Below are positions 23,431 to 32,049 of a DNA stretch of 64,000 nucleotides, one piece after another. The notes under the pieces are model-generated. The model saw nothing but the letters and a program-made list of their open reading frames with translations, made no database searches and was not told the DNA's origin. The translations under genes were made by a program, and so were the position numbers. Numbering within the stretch: position 1 is the stretch's first letter; the number at the start of each line of letters is the position of its first letter. Source of the stretch: DIGJ01 sp041821315 (GTDB lineage Bacteria > Bacillota > Clostridia > Lachnospirales > Lachnospiraceae); assembly GCA_041821315.1 (NCBI GenBank), contig JBGUEO010000002.1, positions 62,001-126,000 of the forward strand, in the 5' to 3' direction.

Positions 23431-23490
23431 CCCCTTTTGCCAAAGGGGATATACTCCTAAAGAAAGCGCCACTAAAATGTGGCGTCTTTT
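23431..23490 (+). terminator. Two hairpins between the tandem sugar kinase genes
   Basis: CCCCTTT/AAAGGGG (23431-23437 with 23442-23448) has no T-run. GCGCCAC/GTGGCGT (23466-23472 with 23479-23485) is followed by CTTTTATT and looks like a partial terminator. The second kinase starts 38 bases later, so it may be expressed at a lower level by read-through. Confidence 0.6.
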
Positions 23491-23527
23491 ATTAAAAAAA
23501 TGTATGATTTGTGCAGATAGGAGAGGT

Positions 23528-24553
23528 ATGGAGAATAAAAGTTTTGATATAGTAGCATTAGGAGAAGTTTTACTGCGTTTGTCTCCGCCACGAAATGAGC
23601 GGATTGTCGGAGGAGAAATTTTTCAAAAGCAGGTTGGTGGTGCAGAACTCAATGTTGTATCTGGCGCGTCATTACTCGGTCTAAGATGTGGCATTATTTC
23701 AAAATTGCCAGCCAATAATTTGGGGATTTATGCAAAAAACAGAGTAAGGTTTGTTGGAGTCAGTGATGATTATTTGGTGGATGACAAAACAAAAGATGCA
23801 AGACTTGGACTATATTATTATGAAAATGGAGCCTATCCTAGAAAACCAAGTATTGTTTATGACCGACGCTTTACTTCCGTTAATACGATAGATTGTGATG
23901 ATTTTGATGAGGGTATGTTTGCGTCTTCTCGATGTTTTCATACGACAGGAATTACGTTGGCGCTTGGTAAAAAATGTAGAGAAACAGCGATTGAAATGAT
24001 AAAGAGATTCAAGGAGAATGGAACGCTCATTTCGTTTGATGTAAACTTTAGATCCAATCTATGGAGTGGAGAAGAAGCAAGGAGTTGCATCGAAGAGATA
24101 TTGCCGCTGATTGATTTGTTTTTTTGTTCAGAGGATACCGCAAGACTTACATTTCATAAAGAAGGAACCGTAAAGCAAATCATGAAAAGTTTCGCGGACG
24201 AGTATAAAATTCCAATTATATGTTCTACCCAGCGTATTGTGCATAGTCCGAGGGTTCATACGTTCGGATCGATTATTTATGAAAAAGATAGTGATACTTT
24301 TTATGAAGAAGAACCATATCGAATGATCGAAGTTGTCGATCGCATTGGAAGTGGAGATGCTTATATTGCTGGAGTATTGTTTGGTCTTTTGTCAAATGAT
24401 TTTGACTGTAAAATGGCACTGAAATATGGAAATGCATCCGGTGCTGTAAAAAATACAATACCAGGGGATATGACATCCCTCCAAATAAAAGAAATTGATT
24501 CTATTATAAAAGATCATCATACAAGTGGAAAAGTTTCAGAAATGGAACGTTGA
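23528..24553 (+). CDS. PfkB-family sugar kinase, second copy
   Basis: A 341-residue ribokinase-type kinase, related to but clearly diverged from the preceding KdgK. The N-terminus has ALGEVLLRLSPPRNERIVGGEIFQKQVGGAELNVVSGASLLG, and the catalytic signature is DRIGSGDAYIAGVLFG (about 272-287). The start at 23528 has GGAGAGG just upstream; a longer frame begins inside the terminator hairpin and is not used. The sugar bound is uncertain: the operon suggests KDG or a related 2-keto-3-deoxy sugar acid. A long terminator follows directly. Confidence 0.87.
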   Translation: MENKSFDIVALGEVLLRLSPPRNERIVGGEIFQKQVGGAELNVVSGASLLGLRCGIISKLPANNLGIYAKNRVRFVGVSDDYLVDDKTKDARLGLYYYENGAYPRKPSIVYDRRFTSVNTIDCDDFDEGMFASSRCFHTTGITLALGKKCRETAIEMIKRFKENGTLISFDVNFRSNLWSGEEARSCIEEILPLIDLFFCSEDTARLTFHKEGTVKQIMKSFADEYKIPIICSTQRIVHSPRVHTFGSIIYEKDSDTFYEEEPYRMIEVVDRIGSGDAYIAGVLFGLLSNDFDCKMALKYGNASGAVKNTIPGDMTSLQIKEIDSIIKDHHTSGKVSEMER

Positions 24554-24555
24554 GC

Positions 24556-24616
24556 AAATAAATTCCAGTGTACATCATGTTTATTAACACGTGATGTGCA
24601 CTGGAATTTATTTTAT
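24556..24616 (+). terminator. Long-stem terminator after the second sugar kinase
   Basis: A 24-base arm (24556-24579) pairs with 24590-24613 with only two G-U pairs, 10-base loop, followed by TTTTA. It is unusually long and ends exactly where the truncated CBM6 gene begins. Confidence 0.85.
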
Positions 24617-25772
24617 GACAAAAACAGGTACTGTTACTTCGATTGCTAATCTGAATCCTTATGTTGTAAATGAAGCCGAAACATTTGCATGGGCGGTGGG
24701 AACATCTACTCAAACTTGTGGAGAAGCAAGTGAAACAGCGAGCAATGTAAATAGACAACTTTCTTCTATTAGTACGGATGACTGGATTGGTTTGTCTAAT
24801 GTAGACTTCGCAACAAATGGAGCTATATCCGTATCATTTAAGGTGGCAGGAATTGTAGATAATTGCAAAATTAATATTTATACGGATTATTCTAGTACTG
24901 ACAAAACGGGGACGCTGATTGGAACAGTTGATGTTCCAAATACAGGAGATATTACAAAGTTTGAAACGGTGGTAGCTAATCTTTCTTCAACAGTTACTGG
25001 TGTAAAAAATCTATTCTTTGTTTTTGATTGTGCGGAAAATGATAATGCTGTTGTTATTGATAATTGGAAGTTCTCTAAGATAGAGACTCCAGAACCAACG
25101 CCAACTCCAGAACCAACGGTAAGTCCAACACCAACACCAACGATTGACCAGGGATCCGCACCAATTTCTACACCAACCCCAGCACCAATCCCAGGTGTAG
25201 TTCCATCAAAGATACAATTGGTAAAAGCTGAAGTTACAACAAAGCAGGTATCAGCAAGCGAAAAGAATAATCTGTTTTATAGTGCAGATGGTCAAAGAGT
25301 TCGGGATGCTATTGTAAAAACGAAATCAGGAGATTGTTACATAGTAGATAAAAATGGTGAAAAATATGTATCAGCAATCGTTGAAACAACAACTGGAACA
25401 AAGTATATTGTAGATAAATCTGGAGCAATAGTTACGGGAAAAATCATTAATACGAATGGGGATAGATATTATACAACCAAGTCAACAGGAAAAGTGGTAA
25501 CCGCTCAATTATTCAAATTAAATGGAAATAAATATTATGCAACAAAATCTGGTAGTCTAGCAGCAGGGGAAATTGTAACTGTTAAAGGTAACCTGTATTA
25601 TGTAACAAGATCAAGTGGAAAAGTAGTAGCGAGTAAAATGTTTAAACTAGATGGAGACAAATACATTGCTACCAAATCGGGGAAACTTGTGATATCAAAA
25701 TGGGTGAACAAAGATGGTAAAAAGTATTATTGTAACAAAAATGGTATTGTAATTAAAACAAAAAGAATCTGA
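24615..25772 (+). pseudogene. Headless secreted glycoside-hydrolase remnant: CBM6, PT-rich linker, cell-wall-type repeats
   Basis: A 385-codon open frame without signal peptide or ribosome binding site, beginning in the base of a terminator stem. Residues about 10-155 form a CBM6 carbohydrate-binding module (LNPYVVNEAETFAWAVGT, and a C-terminal VVIDNWKFSK), which usually follows a GH43-type or xylanase catalytic domain. A proline/threonine linker (TPEPTPTPEPT and TPTPAPIPG) follows at about 157-205. The rest has about six repeats of roughly 22 residues with a GDxYY(T/A/V)T(K/R)S pattern, probably a cell-wall or glucan-binding repeat. The 5' end with catalytic domain and signal peptide is missing, so this is scored as a truncated gene. 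Confidence 0.7.
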
Positions 25773-25801
25773 AATTGTATTTGATATAGTATAAACATGA
25801 T

Positions 25802-25843
25802 AAAAGGGATGTCGACTTTGTACTTAGGCGACATCCCTTTTTT
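25802..25843. terminator. Bidirectional terminator between convergent genes
   Basis: AAAAGGGATGTCG (25802-25814) pairs with CGACATCCCTTTT (25829-25841), 14-base loop, T-run on both strands. It serves the CBM6 remnant and the minus-strand ferredoxin gene. Confidence 0.85.
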
Positions 25844-25881
25844 GCAAGTAAGCATTTGTAATAGAAATGAAATGATTTCCA

Positions 25882-26439
25882 CTAATTTTTTAATAAAGTG
25901 TCAGATATGGTTGAAATCGGACAAATGGCACACCAGGTCCTGGGCTTATAAAACATAGCGAGCAACAATCCAAGGATTGTTGTAGTCATCATCATCGAAT
26001 AAATGCGATAAGATAAATGAGTGAGCCATGGTGAAAGGTTAATGATATCAAGTAACTGAGGCATTTCAAAGGGAAGTGGAAACAATATGAAAAATCTCAG
26101 ATATTCCATAGCAGGTTTCATGCCTTTTACAACCCCAAGTGTAGACATCAAGATAAAAAATAGGCTGATTCCAAAATATACTAACATAATCCATCTCATA
26201 TCTTTGCTAATTAAAAATCGCGGAGTAGGAAGCGGTTTCCATTTTTTAGACTTTCCACATGTGCTATATAAACCTGCTCTCGGACAATATCCTTGACACC
26301 AGGTTTTTTTGTGCTCTTTTCGTAAGAGTATAAAGGGTAATATCATACATAGAATGCCGAATAAGGAAAAATGGATATTAATAAGTCCCAATACAAAGAA
26401 AGAGACTGTGATTAAAAACAAATACTTATGATTACGCAT
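25882..26439 (-). CDS. Membrane-bound 4Fe-4S protein (NapH/FixG-like)
   Basis: A 185-residue integral membrane protein with about four hydrophobic helices (8-27, 30-41, 86-112, 150-170). Cys motifs facing one side are WCQGYCPRAGLYSTC (about 46-60) and WCAICPISTISD near the C-terminus, as in NapH/RdxA/YccM-type polyferredoxins, but shorter and with only part of a second cluster. It likely moves electrons to or from the membrane. It lies 30 bases downstream of the flavoprotein gene on the same strand, which suggests an electron path between the two. Confidence 0.75.
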   Translation of the reverse strand: MRNHKYLFLITVSFFVLGLINIHFSLFGILCMILPFILLRKEHKKTWCQGYCPRAGLYSTCGKSKKWKPLPTPRFLISKDMRWIMLVYFGISLFFILMSTLGVVKGMKPAMEYLRFFILFPLPFEMPQLLDIINLSPWLTHLSYRIYSMMMTTTILGLLLAMFYKPRTWCAICPISTISDTLLKN

Positions 26440-26469
26440 AGATCACCTCGACTAATAGTTTTATATTAT

Positions 26470-27345
26470 TTATGCAGTTTTTTTACTTGTTTGATTTCTT
26501 AAATATTTAGTGACTTCGGTACCTGCTTTTGCACCTTCATAAACGGCTTTTGAAATTTGTAAAAATCCCCCCGTACAGTCACCAGCAGCAAACAAGCCTG
26601 GAATATTGGTAGCCATGGACTTATCAATCAAAATTTTATTATTCTCAGTTACTGCACCTAGTTTCTTAGCCAAATCCGTACTTCCAGCAATTCCAACTGC
26701 TACGAATAATCCTGAAACAGGCAATAAATTACCATTTTGGAAAACAATCGAATCGATTACATCGTTACCTTGTAAGGATTCAATACGATTGGTGTTTACT
26801 TTGATTTTGTCGGGAATAAGAATATTTGGTTGTTTTCCATTTGTAAGAAGAGTAACAGAATGGGAGGTAGGCAATAATTCCAAAGCCTCATGTAAGGCAT
26901 ATTCTCCATCCCCTAAAACTGCAACATCACGTCCTTTATAGAAAAAGGCATCACAGACGGCACAAAAACTTACGCCGTGTCCTTCCAATTCTTTCAACCC
27001 TTTGATTTTTGGTGCTGAGCGAGAGGTTCCGGTAGCAAGAACGACACTATCTGCTAAATATTCGTTGCTTTTTGTTGTAACAACAAACTTATCTAAATAA
27101 GAAATTCCAAGAACTTCATCAGAAATTACGGTTGCACCAAGTCGTTTTGCACCTTCAATTCCATCATGAATTAAATCTTTACCAGAAATAGGTTTGCTAA
27201 ACCCATAATAATTCTCAATTTCAGAGGTCACTCCCAAAGCACCCTCATCTTTTCCTAAGATAGTAGTTTCAATTCCAGCTCTAGTTGTATATAAAGCAGT
27301 AGAAATACCTGCGGGACCAGTTCCAATAATAACTACATGTGACAT
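26470..27345 (-). CDS. Thioredoxin-reductase-like flavoprotein lacking NADPH motifs
   Basis: A 291-residue two-domain flavoprotein. The FAD site is IIGTGPAGISTALY (about 5-18), the redox pair is CAVC (about 130-133), and the second FAD motif is GLFAAGDCTGG (about 252-262). In the domain where NADPH normally binds, the Gly-rich motif reads LGDGEYALHEAL and the HRRxxxR loop is absent (TNGKQPN instead). Loss of these two features marks the ferredoxin-dependent flavin thioredoxin reductases described in clostridia, so reduced ferredoxin is a plausible donor. Start ATG has AGGTGG upstream. Confidence 0.85.
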   Translation of the reverse strand: MSHVVIIGTGPAGISTALYTTRAGIETTILGKDEGALGVTSEIENYYGFSKPISGKDLIHDGIEGAKRLGATVISDEVLGISYLDKFVVTTKSNEYLADSVVLATGTSRSAPKIKGLKELEGHGVSFCAVCDAFFYKGRDVAVLGDGEYALHEALELLPTSHSVTLLTNGKQPNILIPDKIKVNTNRIESLQGNDVIDSIVFQNGNLLPVSGLFVAVGIAGSTDLAKKLGAVTENNKILIDKSMATNIPGLFAAGDCTGGFLQISKAVYEGAKAGTEVTKYLRNQTSKKTA

Positions 27346-27488
27346 TTAAATAACCACCTTCCATGTTTTTTCATTTTTAACTTTTTCTTATTATACAATC
27401 TACATGCAAAGGAGTCTGTGACTAACTCACGTATTTGTAAGAAACTTTATCATTCCATGTAATTACTTTGAATCTGTGTGTTTCGTAA

Positions 27489-28238
27489 TTAGTGCTTTCT
27501 AATTGAATTATTTCGAAACTGAGAAGGTGTCATTCCATAATAAGTCCGAAAGGCTTTACTAAAATAATTACTATCCGCGTATCCTAAACGTTCTGATATG
27601 AATTGAATTTTCATGGTTTCATCTTGCAATAATTCTCTTGCGCGCTCCATGCGTACCTTTAAGACATATTCATAAATCCCAAAATTATATTTCGATTTAA
27701 ACAGCTTGGATAAATATTCTTTTGAAAAATAGTATTTATCGGAAAACATTGAAATTTTTAGATTTTGACTGTAATTTTTATCAATATACTCTTTGATGGT
27801 GGTAACGATTTCATCGGGTAAAACATCCGGCTCTTCTGAATTAATGGAAGAAAAATCGGCATTTGGATTTAATTGTAAAATCGCTTTTTCAATCGAAGCA
27901 TTTAACTCTTCTGCTACGATTGGTTTTAGGATATAATCGATTGCGCCATACCGAATCGCATTTTGTGCATAATGGAAATCATCGTATCCACTTATGACAA
28001 TATATTTTGTCTTTGGGAATTCGGTATGTGCAATTTCAAGAAATTCAATTCCATTCATGATGGGCATTTGCATGTCCAGGAAAATAATGTCTGGTCGTAA
28101 TTCACGCATCGCATATAAACCATCTTTTCCGTTAGATGCGATAACTGGGGGGTCAATATGATAGGAACACCATTTGCCTAATTTTAAGACAGCAATCTGA
28201 ACGGGCTTTTCGTCATCAATAATTAATGCTTTATACAT
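27489..28238 (-). CDS. Response regulator, REC + AraC HTH (YesN type)
   Basis: A 249-residue regulator. The receiver domain (1-120) has IIDDEKP, the phosphorylated Asp in IIFLDMQMP (near residue 56), and the Lys of YILKP. The AraC-type DNA-binding domain (about 150-245) has FSDKYYFSKEYLSKLFKSKYN and FISERLGYADSNYFSKAFRTYYGMTPSQFR. Its start overlaps the end of the histidine kinase gene by 8 bases. By family precedent it should activate the divergent ABC transporter/alpha-xylosidase operon when a sugar is sensed by the kinase. Confidence 0.93.
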   Translation of the reverse strand: MYKALIIDDEKPVQIAVLKLGKWCSYHIDPPVIASNGKDGLYAMRELRPDIIFLDMQMPIMNGIEFLEIAHTEFPKTKYIVISGYDDFHYAQNAIRYGAIDYILKPIVAEELNASIEKAILQLNPNADFSSINSEEPDVLPDEIVTTIKEYIDKNYSQNLKISMFSDKYYFSKEYLSKLFKSKYNFGIYEYVLKVRMERARELLQDETMKIQFISERLGYADSNYFSKAFRTYYGMTPSQFRNNSIRKH

Positions 28239-30003
28239 AAGGTACCTCCTCTATGGCAGGAATTAATAGGGTAATGGAAGTATAAACATCTTCTTTACTG
28301 TTTATGATTAGTTTCGCCTTATTTGAATAAAGAAGTTGCAGTCGACTGTTTAAATTAATTAATCCAATTCCCGTATTTCCCTGCGAAATGAGCGTCTTTG
28401 AAAATTCTTCCTTTAGTGTTTGCAAATAATCTGCTTTGATACCACATCCATCATCATCTACTATAATAGTCAGATATTCGTCTTTTATTTTGGATGTGAT
28501 AGTAATGTGTATTGCATTGTCTTTATTCCCCATAGCATGTTGGATAGAATTTTCTACTAGGGTTTGTATGCTTATTTTAGGTATCAATAAATGCAGTGTA
28601 TTTGCGTCAAGTTGTATGCTTACCGTTAATTTATCATCTAAGCGCATTTTTTGCAACAAGATATAATGGCTCACATAATCCATTTCTGCTTGTAAGCTGA
28701 CAAAGTCACCTCCCTTTATTGTATAGCGAAGAATACTAGCAAGGGAAGTAATCATTTTATGAATGCGGGGCTGATCATTGATTAGGGCTTCCGTTGAAAT
28801 TACCTGTAATGTATTATATAGAAAGTGGGGATTTAATTGCGCTTCTAATGCAATAAGTCGTGCAGTTTTTTCATTGATTTCGGATAGATAGTTCTTCTTG
28901 ATTAGTTCATCAATATGTTGAATCATATAGTTAAAATCATAGGACAAATTTGTGATTTCACGGTTTCCTCCGATATCTACGGTTGAGGTAAAATCACCAT
29001 TCCCAACACCTCGAAGATTGTTTGCCAAGGTAGACAATGGAATCGTGGTAAGCCGGATAATAGCAGTTATCAAAAGAACAGAAAAAATCCATACGAGCAA
29101 TCCCATGAGCAAACTGATACGAAAGGCATTATTGATTGCGGTATCAATAATAGTCATCGGAGTAAAGGAAAGGAGTTTCAAGTGATAAAGATCACTTACA
29201 CTGCATGTTACAATAAAAGTTTTATCTTTCAAAGCAATGGTGGAGTAATTAGAACTAAATTGCTTTGAAATGTCCTCAAATATAGTGGTAGACTTCGAAT
29301 CAATCAATTCTTTATTTCCACTATAAAGTAAATCATTTGTCTCGTTTAAAATACAGATAAATTCACCATTATCCTGATGATTTTTTATTAACGATTTTAC
29401 ATAAGTAGTATCAACGGTAAAATTAATAACAGCAATTGGTTTCCTGGTTTTTATCCGAATAATTGAGTAATAAAAGTCTAAAAAGGTATCATCTTCACTG
29501 GTAGGTAATATTGCAATGTTACGTTTTGTACTGATTTGAAATCCATTGGAAGCTTGCATACTAGTATCAATATGAGCTGACATTTTTTGGTCATCTTGAT
29601 TTCTTCCAAAATTTATCCCTTGCTGTATCAGATACATATGATAAGCGGTTAAATCATTTCTGGAATAATAATAAGCACGCATTTGATTTTTTATATAAGA
29701 TTTTTCCCATGTATTTAGTGCTTTTTTTGAATTTAAAATCTGAGATAATTTCGTGTCATAGCATGGTTGTATAGAAAAATAGGTTAAATCTGAAATGTAT
29801 TGTTCTAAATTCTCTATTTCTAAAGCCAGAAGGCGGTTCGATGTTATTACTTCGGTATTTAAAATTGTTTTTCGATTTCGTGAATAATTATTAAATAATA
29901 TAACCACAATCATCATTGAAAAAACAAAAGTCATTAGAATAAATAACTGTGCCCATAATGGGATATAATTAAAAAAACGAATGGTTCGCTTTGAACGTTT
30001 CAT
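28231..30003 (-). CDS. Sensor histidine kinase, YesM type
   Basis: A 590-residue kinase. The start at 30003 has TTTGGAGG upstream; the longer frame to 30090 lacks one. It has a TM helix at about 15-37, an extracellular sensor region (about 40-290), a second TM (about 293-315), and HAMP (about 315-370). The His_kinase (LytS/YesM) domain has the phosphorylated His in ALEAQLNPHFLYNTLQVI, and the ATPase domain has LVENSIQHA, DDDGCGI and GNTGIGLINLNSRL. The pair with YesN-type regulators controls carbohydrate ABC operons in Firmicutes. The sensed ligand is unknown. Confidence 0.93.
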   Translation of the reverse strand: MKRSKRTIRFFNYIPLWAQLFILMTFVFSMMIVVILFNNYSRNRKTILNTEVITSNRLLALEIENLEQYISDLTYFSIQPCYDTKLSQILNSKKALNTWEKSYIKNQMRAYYYSRNDLTAYHMYLIQQGINFGRNQDDQKMSAHIDTSMQASNGFQISTKRNIAILPTSEDDTFLDFYYSIIRIKTRKPIAVINFTVDTTYVKSLIKNHQDNGEFICILNETNDLLYSGNKELIDSKSTTIFEDISKQFSSNYSTIALKDKTFIVTCSVSDLYHLKLLSFTPMTIIDTAINNAFRISLLMGLLVWIFSVLLITAIIRLTTIPLSTLANNLRGVGNGDFTSTVDIGGNREITNLSYDFNYMIQHIDELIKKNYLSEINEKTARLIALEAQLNPHFLYNTLQVISTEALINDQPRIHKMITSLASILRYTIKGGDFVSLQAEMDYVSHYILLQKMRLDDKLTVSIQLDANTLHLLIPKISIQTLVENSIQHAMGNKDNAIHITITSKIKDEYLTIIVDDDGCGIKADYLQTLKEEFSKTLISQGNTGIGLINLNSRLQLLYSNKAKLIINSKEDVYTSITLLIPAIEEVPYV

Positions 30004-30226
30004 AGTAGTTCCTCCAAATGTCATAGTATGTTTAAGAATATTATACATTACCGTGAAGAGAAAGACAATTTTGAGAAAAGGTTTGTTCATTATTTTACCT
30101 TTAGTTGTTCGCTATTTTCTATTCCATATAGATAGTGTCTTATATATAATGATATACATGAAGTGGATTGTACAATATGCTACATGCAAAACATAGGCAT
30201 GAAGACTGAAATTTTGAAAAGAGAGG

Positions 30227-31126
30227 ATGAGAAAATTGGTTGTATCGAAAAGAAAGAGGAAAGAAGCAATTGAAAATTGTATCTATACGATTCCGGCACT
30301 CCTGCTTGTATCGTTAATGCTTTATATCCCATTTCTTATGAGTGGGTATTATTCTTTGACGGAATGGAATGGAATAGCAAAAGAACCAGTTTTTGTCGGT
30401 CTTAATAATTTCAAGACCATTATTTCTGATAGTATGGAATTCCGAAATGCGCTTCTCTTTACGGGGAAATATACCATCGTGTTTGTGATCGTTTCAAATA
30501 TCATTGCAATTGCGTTGGCGGTTGCCCTTACAAAAAAATTTAAATTAGTAAATGTAATAAGGGCTGTCTTTTTTGTTCCATATATTATGAGTATGACAAT
30601 TGTTGGATTTATATGGAAGTTTATTTTCACACAAGGCTTTGCAAAATTATACGAAATAACACATTGGGGTATTTGGAACTTTAGCTGGTTAGGAGATCCA
30701 AAACTTGCGCTATATTCGGTTATTTTTGTGGGGATTTGGCAGTCGCTGGGATTTTATATTGTACTATATATTGCAGGGCTACAAGCGGTACCTAAGGATG
30801 TTTTAGAAGCGGCAACCGTTGATGGAGCATCGGGCGTTCAGCGTTTTTTTAAAGTGACATTGCCTTTGCTTGGACCATCCATTACAACGTGTATTTTTAT
30901 GTCACTAACCAATGCACTCAAAGTGTTTGATATTATACTTGCATTAACTAAAGGGGGCCCTGGAGGTGCTACGTATAGTGTTGCCCTACAGATTTATAAA
31001 GAGGCATTTCAAAACAATAACTATGGGTTGGGGTCGGCGGAGTCGATTATATATTTCTTATTTGTTTTGATAATTACACAATTTGTTTTGAGATTATTTA
31101 GTAATAGGGAGGTTGAAAGCGAATGA
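30227..31126 (+). CDS. Sugar ABC transporter permease (MalF type)
   Basis: A 299-residue permease with six hydrophobic helices. The EAA coupling loop is DVLEAATVDGASGVQRFFKVTLPLL (about 190-214). The start is uncertain: ATG at 30227 has AAAAGAG just before, while an in-frame TTG at 30236 has AGAGG at better spacing. It belongs to the CUT1 class for oligosaccharides and overlaps the next permease by 4 bases. Divergent from the YesM/YesN genes. No ABC ATPase is encoded nearby, so a shared ATPase of the MsmK type is expected. Confidence 0.92.
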   Translation: MRKLVVSKRKRKEAIENCIYTIPALLLVSLMLYIPFLMSGYYSLTEWNGIAKEPVFVGLNNFKTIISDSMEFRNALLFTGKYTIVFVIVSNIIAIALAVALTKKFKLVNVIRAVFFVPYIMSMTIVGFIWKFIFTQGFAKLYEITHWGIWNFSWLGDPKLALYSVIFVGIWQSLGFYIVLYIAGLQAVPKDVLEAATVDGASGVQRFFKVTLPLLGPSITTCIFMSLTNALKVFDIILALTKGGPGGATYSVALQIYKEAFQNNNYGLGSAESIIYFLFVLIITQFVLRLFSNREVESE

Positions 31127-31962
31127 ACCATAAAACCAAACGAAAAATGAATAAAATAATACTCGTAGTGCTAGTTATAGCAATTGCTTTAGTCTACATT
31201 TATCCTGTGTTTTTGATGTTTATGAATTCCTTTAAGCCTTTTGGAGAGATTGTATCCGATGCCATTGCATTTCCGACAAAACTAGCAATTGAAAATTACA
31301 GCTATGTTATTGACAAAATAGATTATGCCCGTTTATTTATGAATAATGTAATTATAACGGTAATTGGAATTGTGGGAATTGTCTTCTTCTCTTCTTCCGC
31401 AGCGTATATATTGGATCGCAGGAGGAATACTTATACAAAAATTATTTACTTTTTGATTATTACACCGATGTTGATTCCATTTCAGACCATTATGATTACG
31501 CTTCTTAAAACAATGTCAGTTATCCATCTATCAGGAAGCAAAATTGGCCTCGGGATTCAATATTGGGGATTTGGGATACCAATGGCGACGTTTATATTTT
31601 ATAATTTTATGAAAACAATACCAAAGGAGCTAGATGAAAGTGCAAAAATGGACGGAGCGACTACAACAAGAACATTTTTATCCGTGATATTTCCGCTATT
31701 AAAGTCGGTTACCGTCACCGTGATTGTGTTAGATGTTATGTGGATTTGGAATGATTTTTTACTTCCATTATTAATGGTAAATAGTAATAATAAAACAAAA
31801 ACATTGGTATTGGCTGCTTATACATTTGTAGGGCAGATGAATACCAAGTGGCATTATGCGATGACAGCAATGGTACTAGCCGTAGTTCCATCTATTATTA
31901 TTTTTGTATTATTGCAAAAATATATTGTAGAAGGGGTTGTAGCAGGTGCTGTAAAGGGATAG
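31123..31962 (+). CDS. Sugar ABC transporter permease (MalG type)
   Basis: A 279-residue permease with six helices. The EAA loop is ELDESAKMDGATTTRTFLSVIFPLL (about 169-193), and the typical C-terminus VEGVVAGAVKG is present. It pairs with the upstream MalF-type protein to form the channel. The ATG overlaps that gene (ATGA), implying coupled translation. A short palindrome (CCATG-CCTAT-CATGG, 32010-32024) sits between it and the binding-protein gene. Confidence 0.93.
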   Translation: MNHKTKRKMNKIILVVLVIAIALVYIYPVFLMFMNSFKPFGEIVSDAIAFPTKLAIENYSYVIDKIDYARLFMNNVIITVIGIVGIVFFSSSAAYILDRRRNTYTKIIYFLIITPMLIPFQTIMITLLKTMSVIHLSGSKIGLGIQYWGFGIPMATFIFYNFMKTIPKELDESAKMDGATTTRTFLSVIFPLLKSVTVTVIVLDVMWIWNDFLLPLLMVNSNNKTKTLVLAAYTFVGQMNTKWHYAMTAMVLAVVPSIIIFVLLQKYIVEGVVAGAVKG

Positions 31963-32049
31963 GTATTTGTTTTATATGGTTATAATGACGTATGAAATTG
32001 ATATAGGTGCCATGCCTATCATGGTAATTACATTTTTGGGAGGTATACA

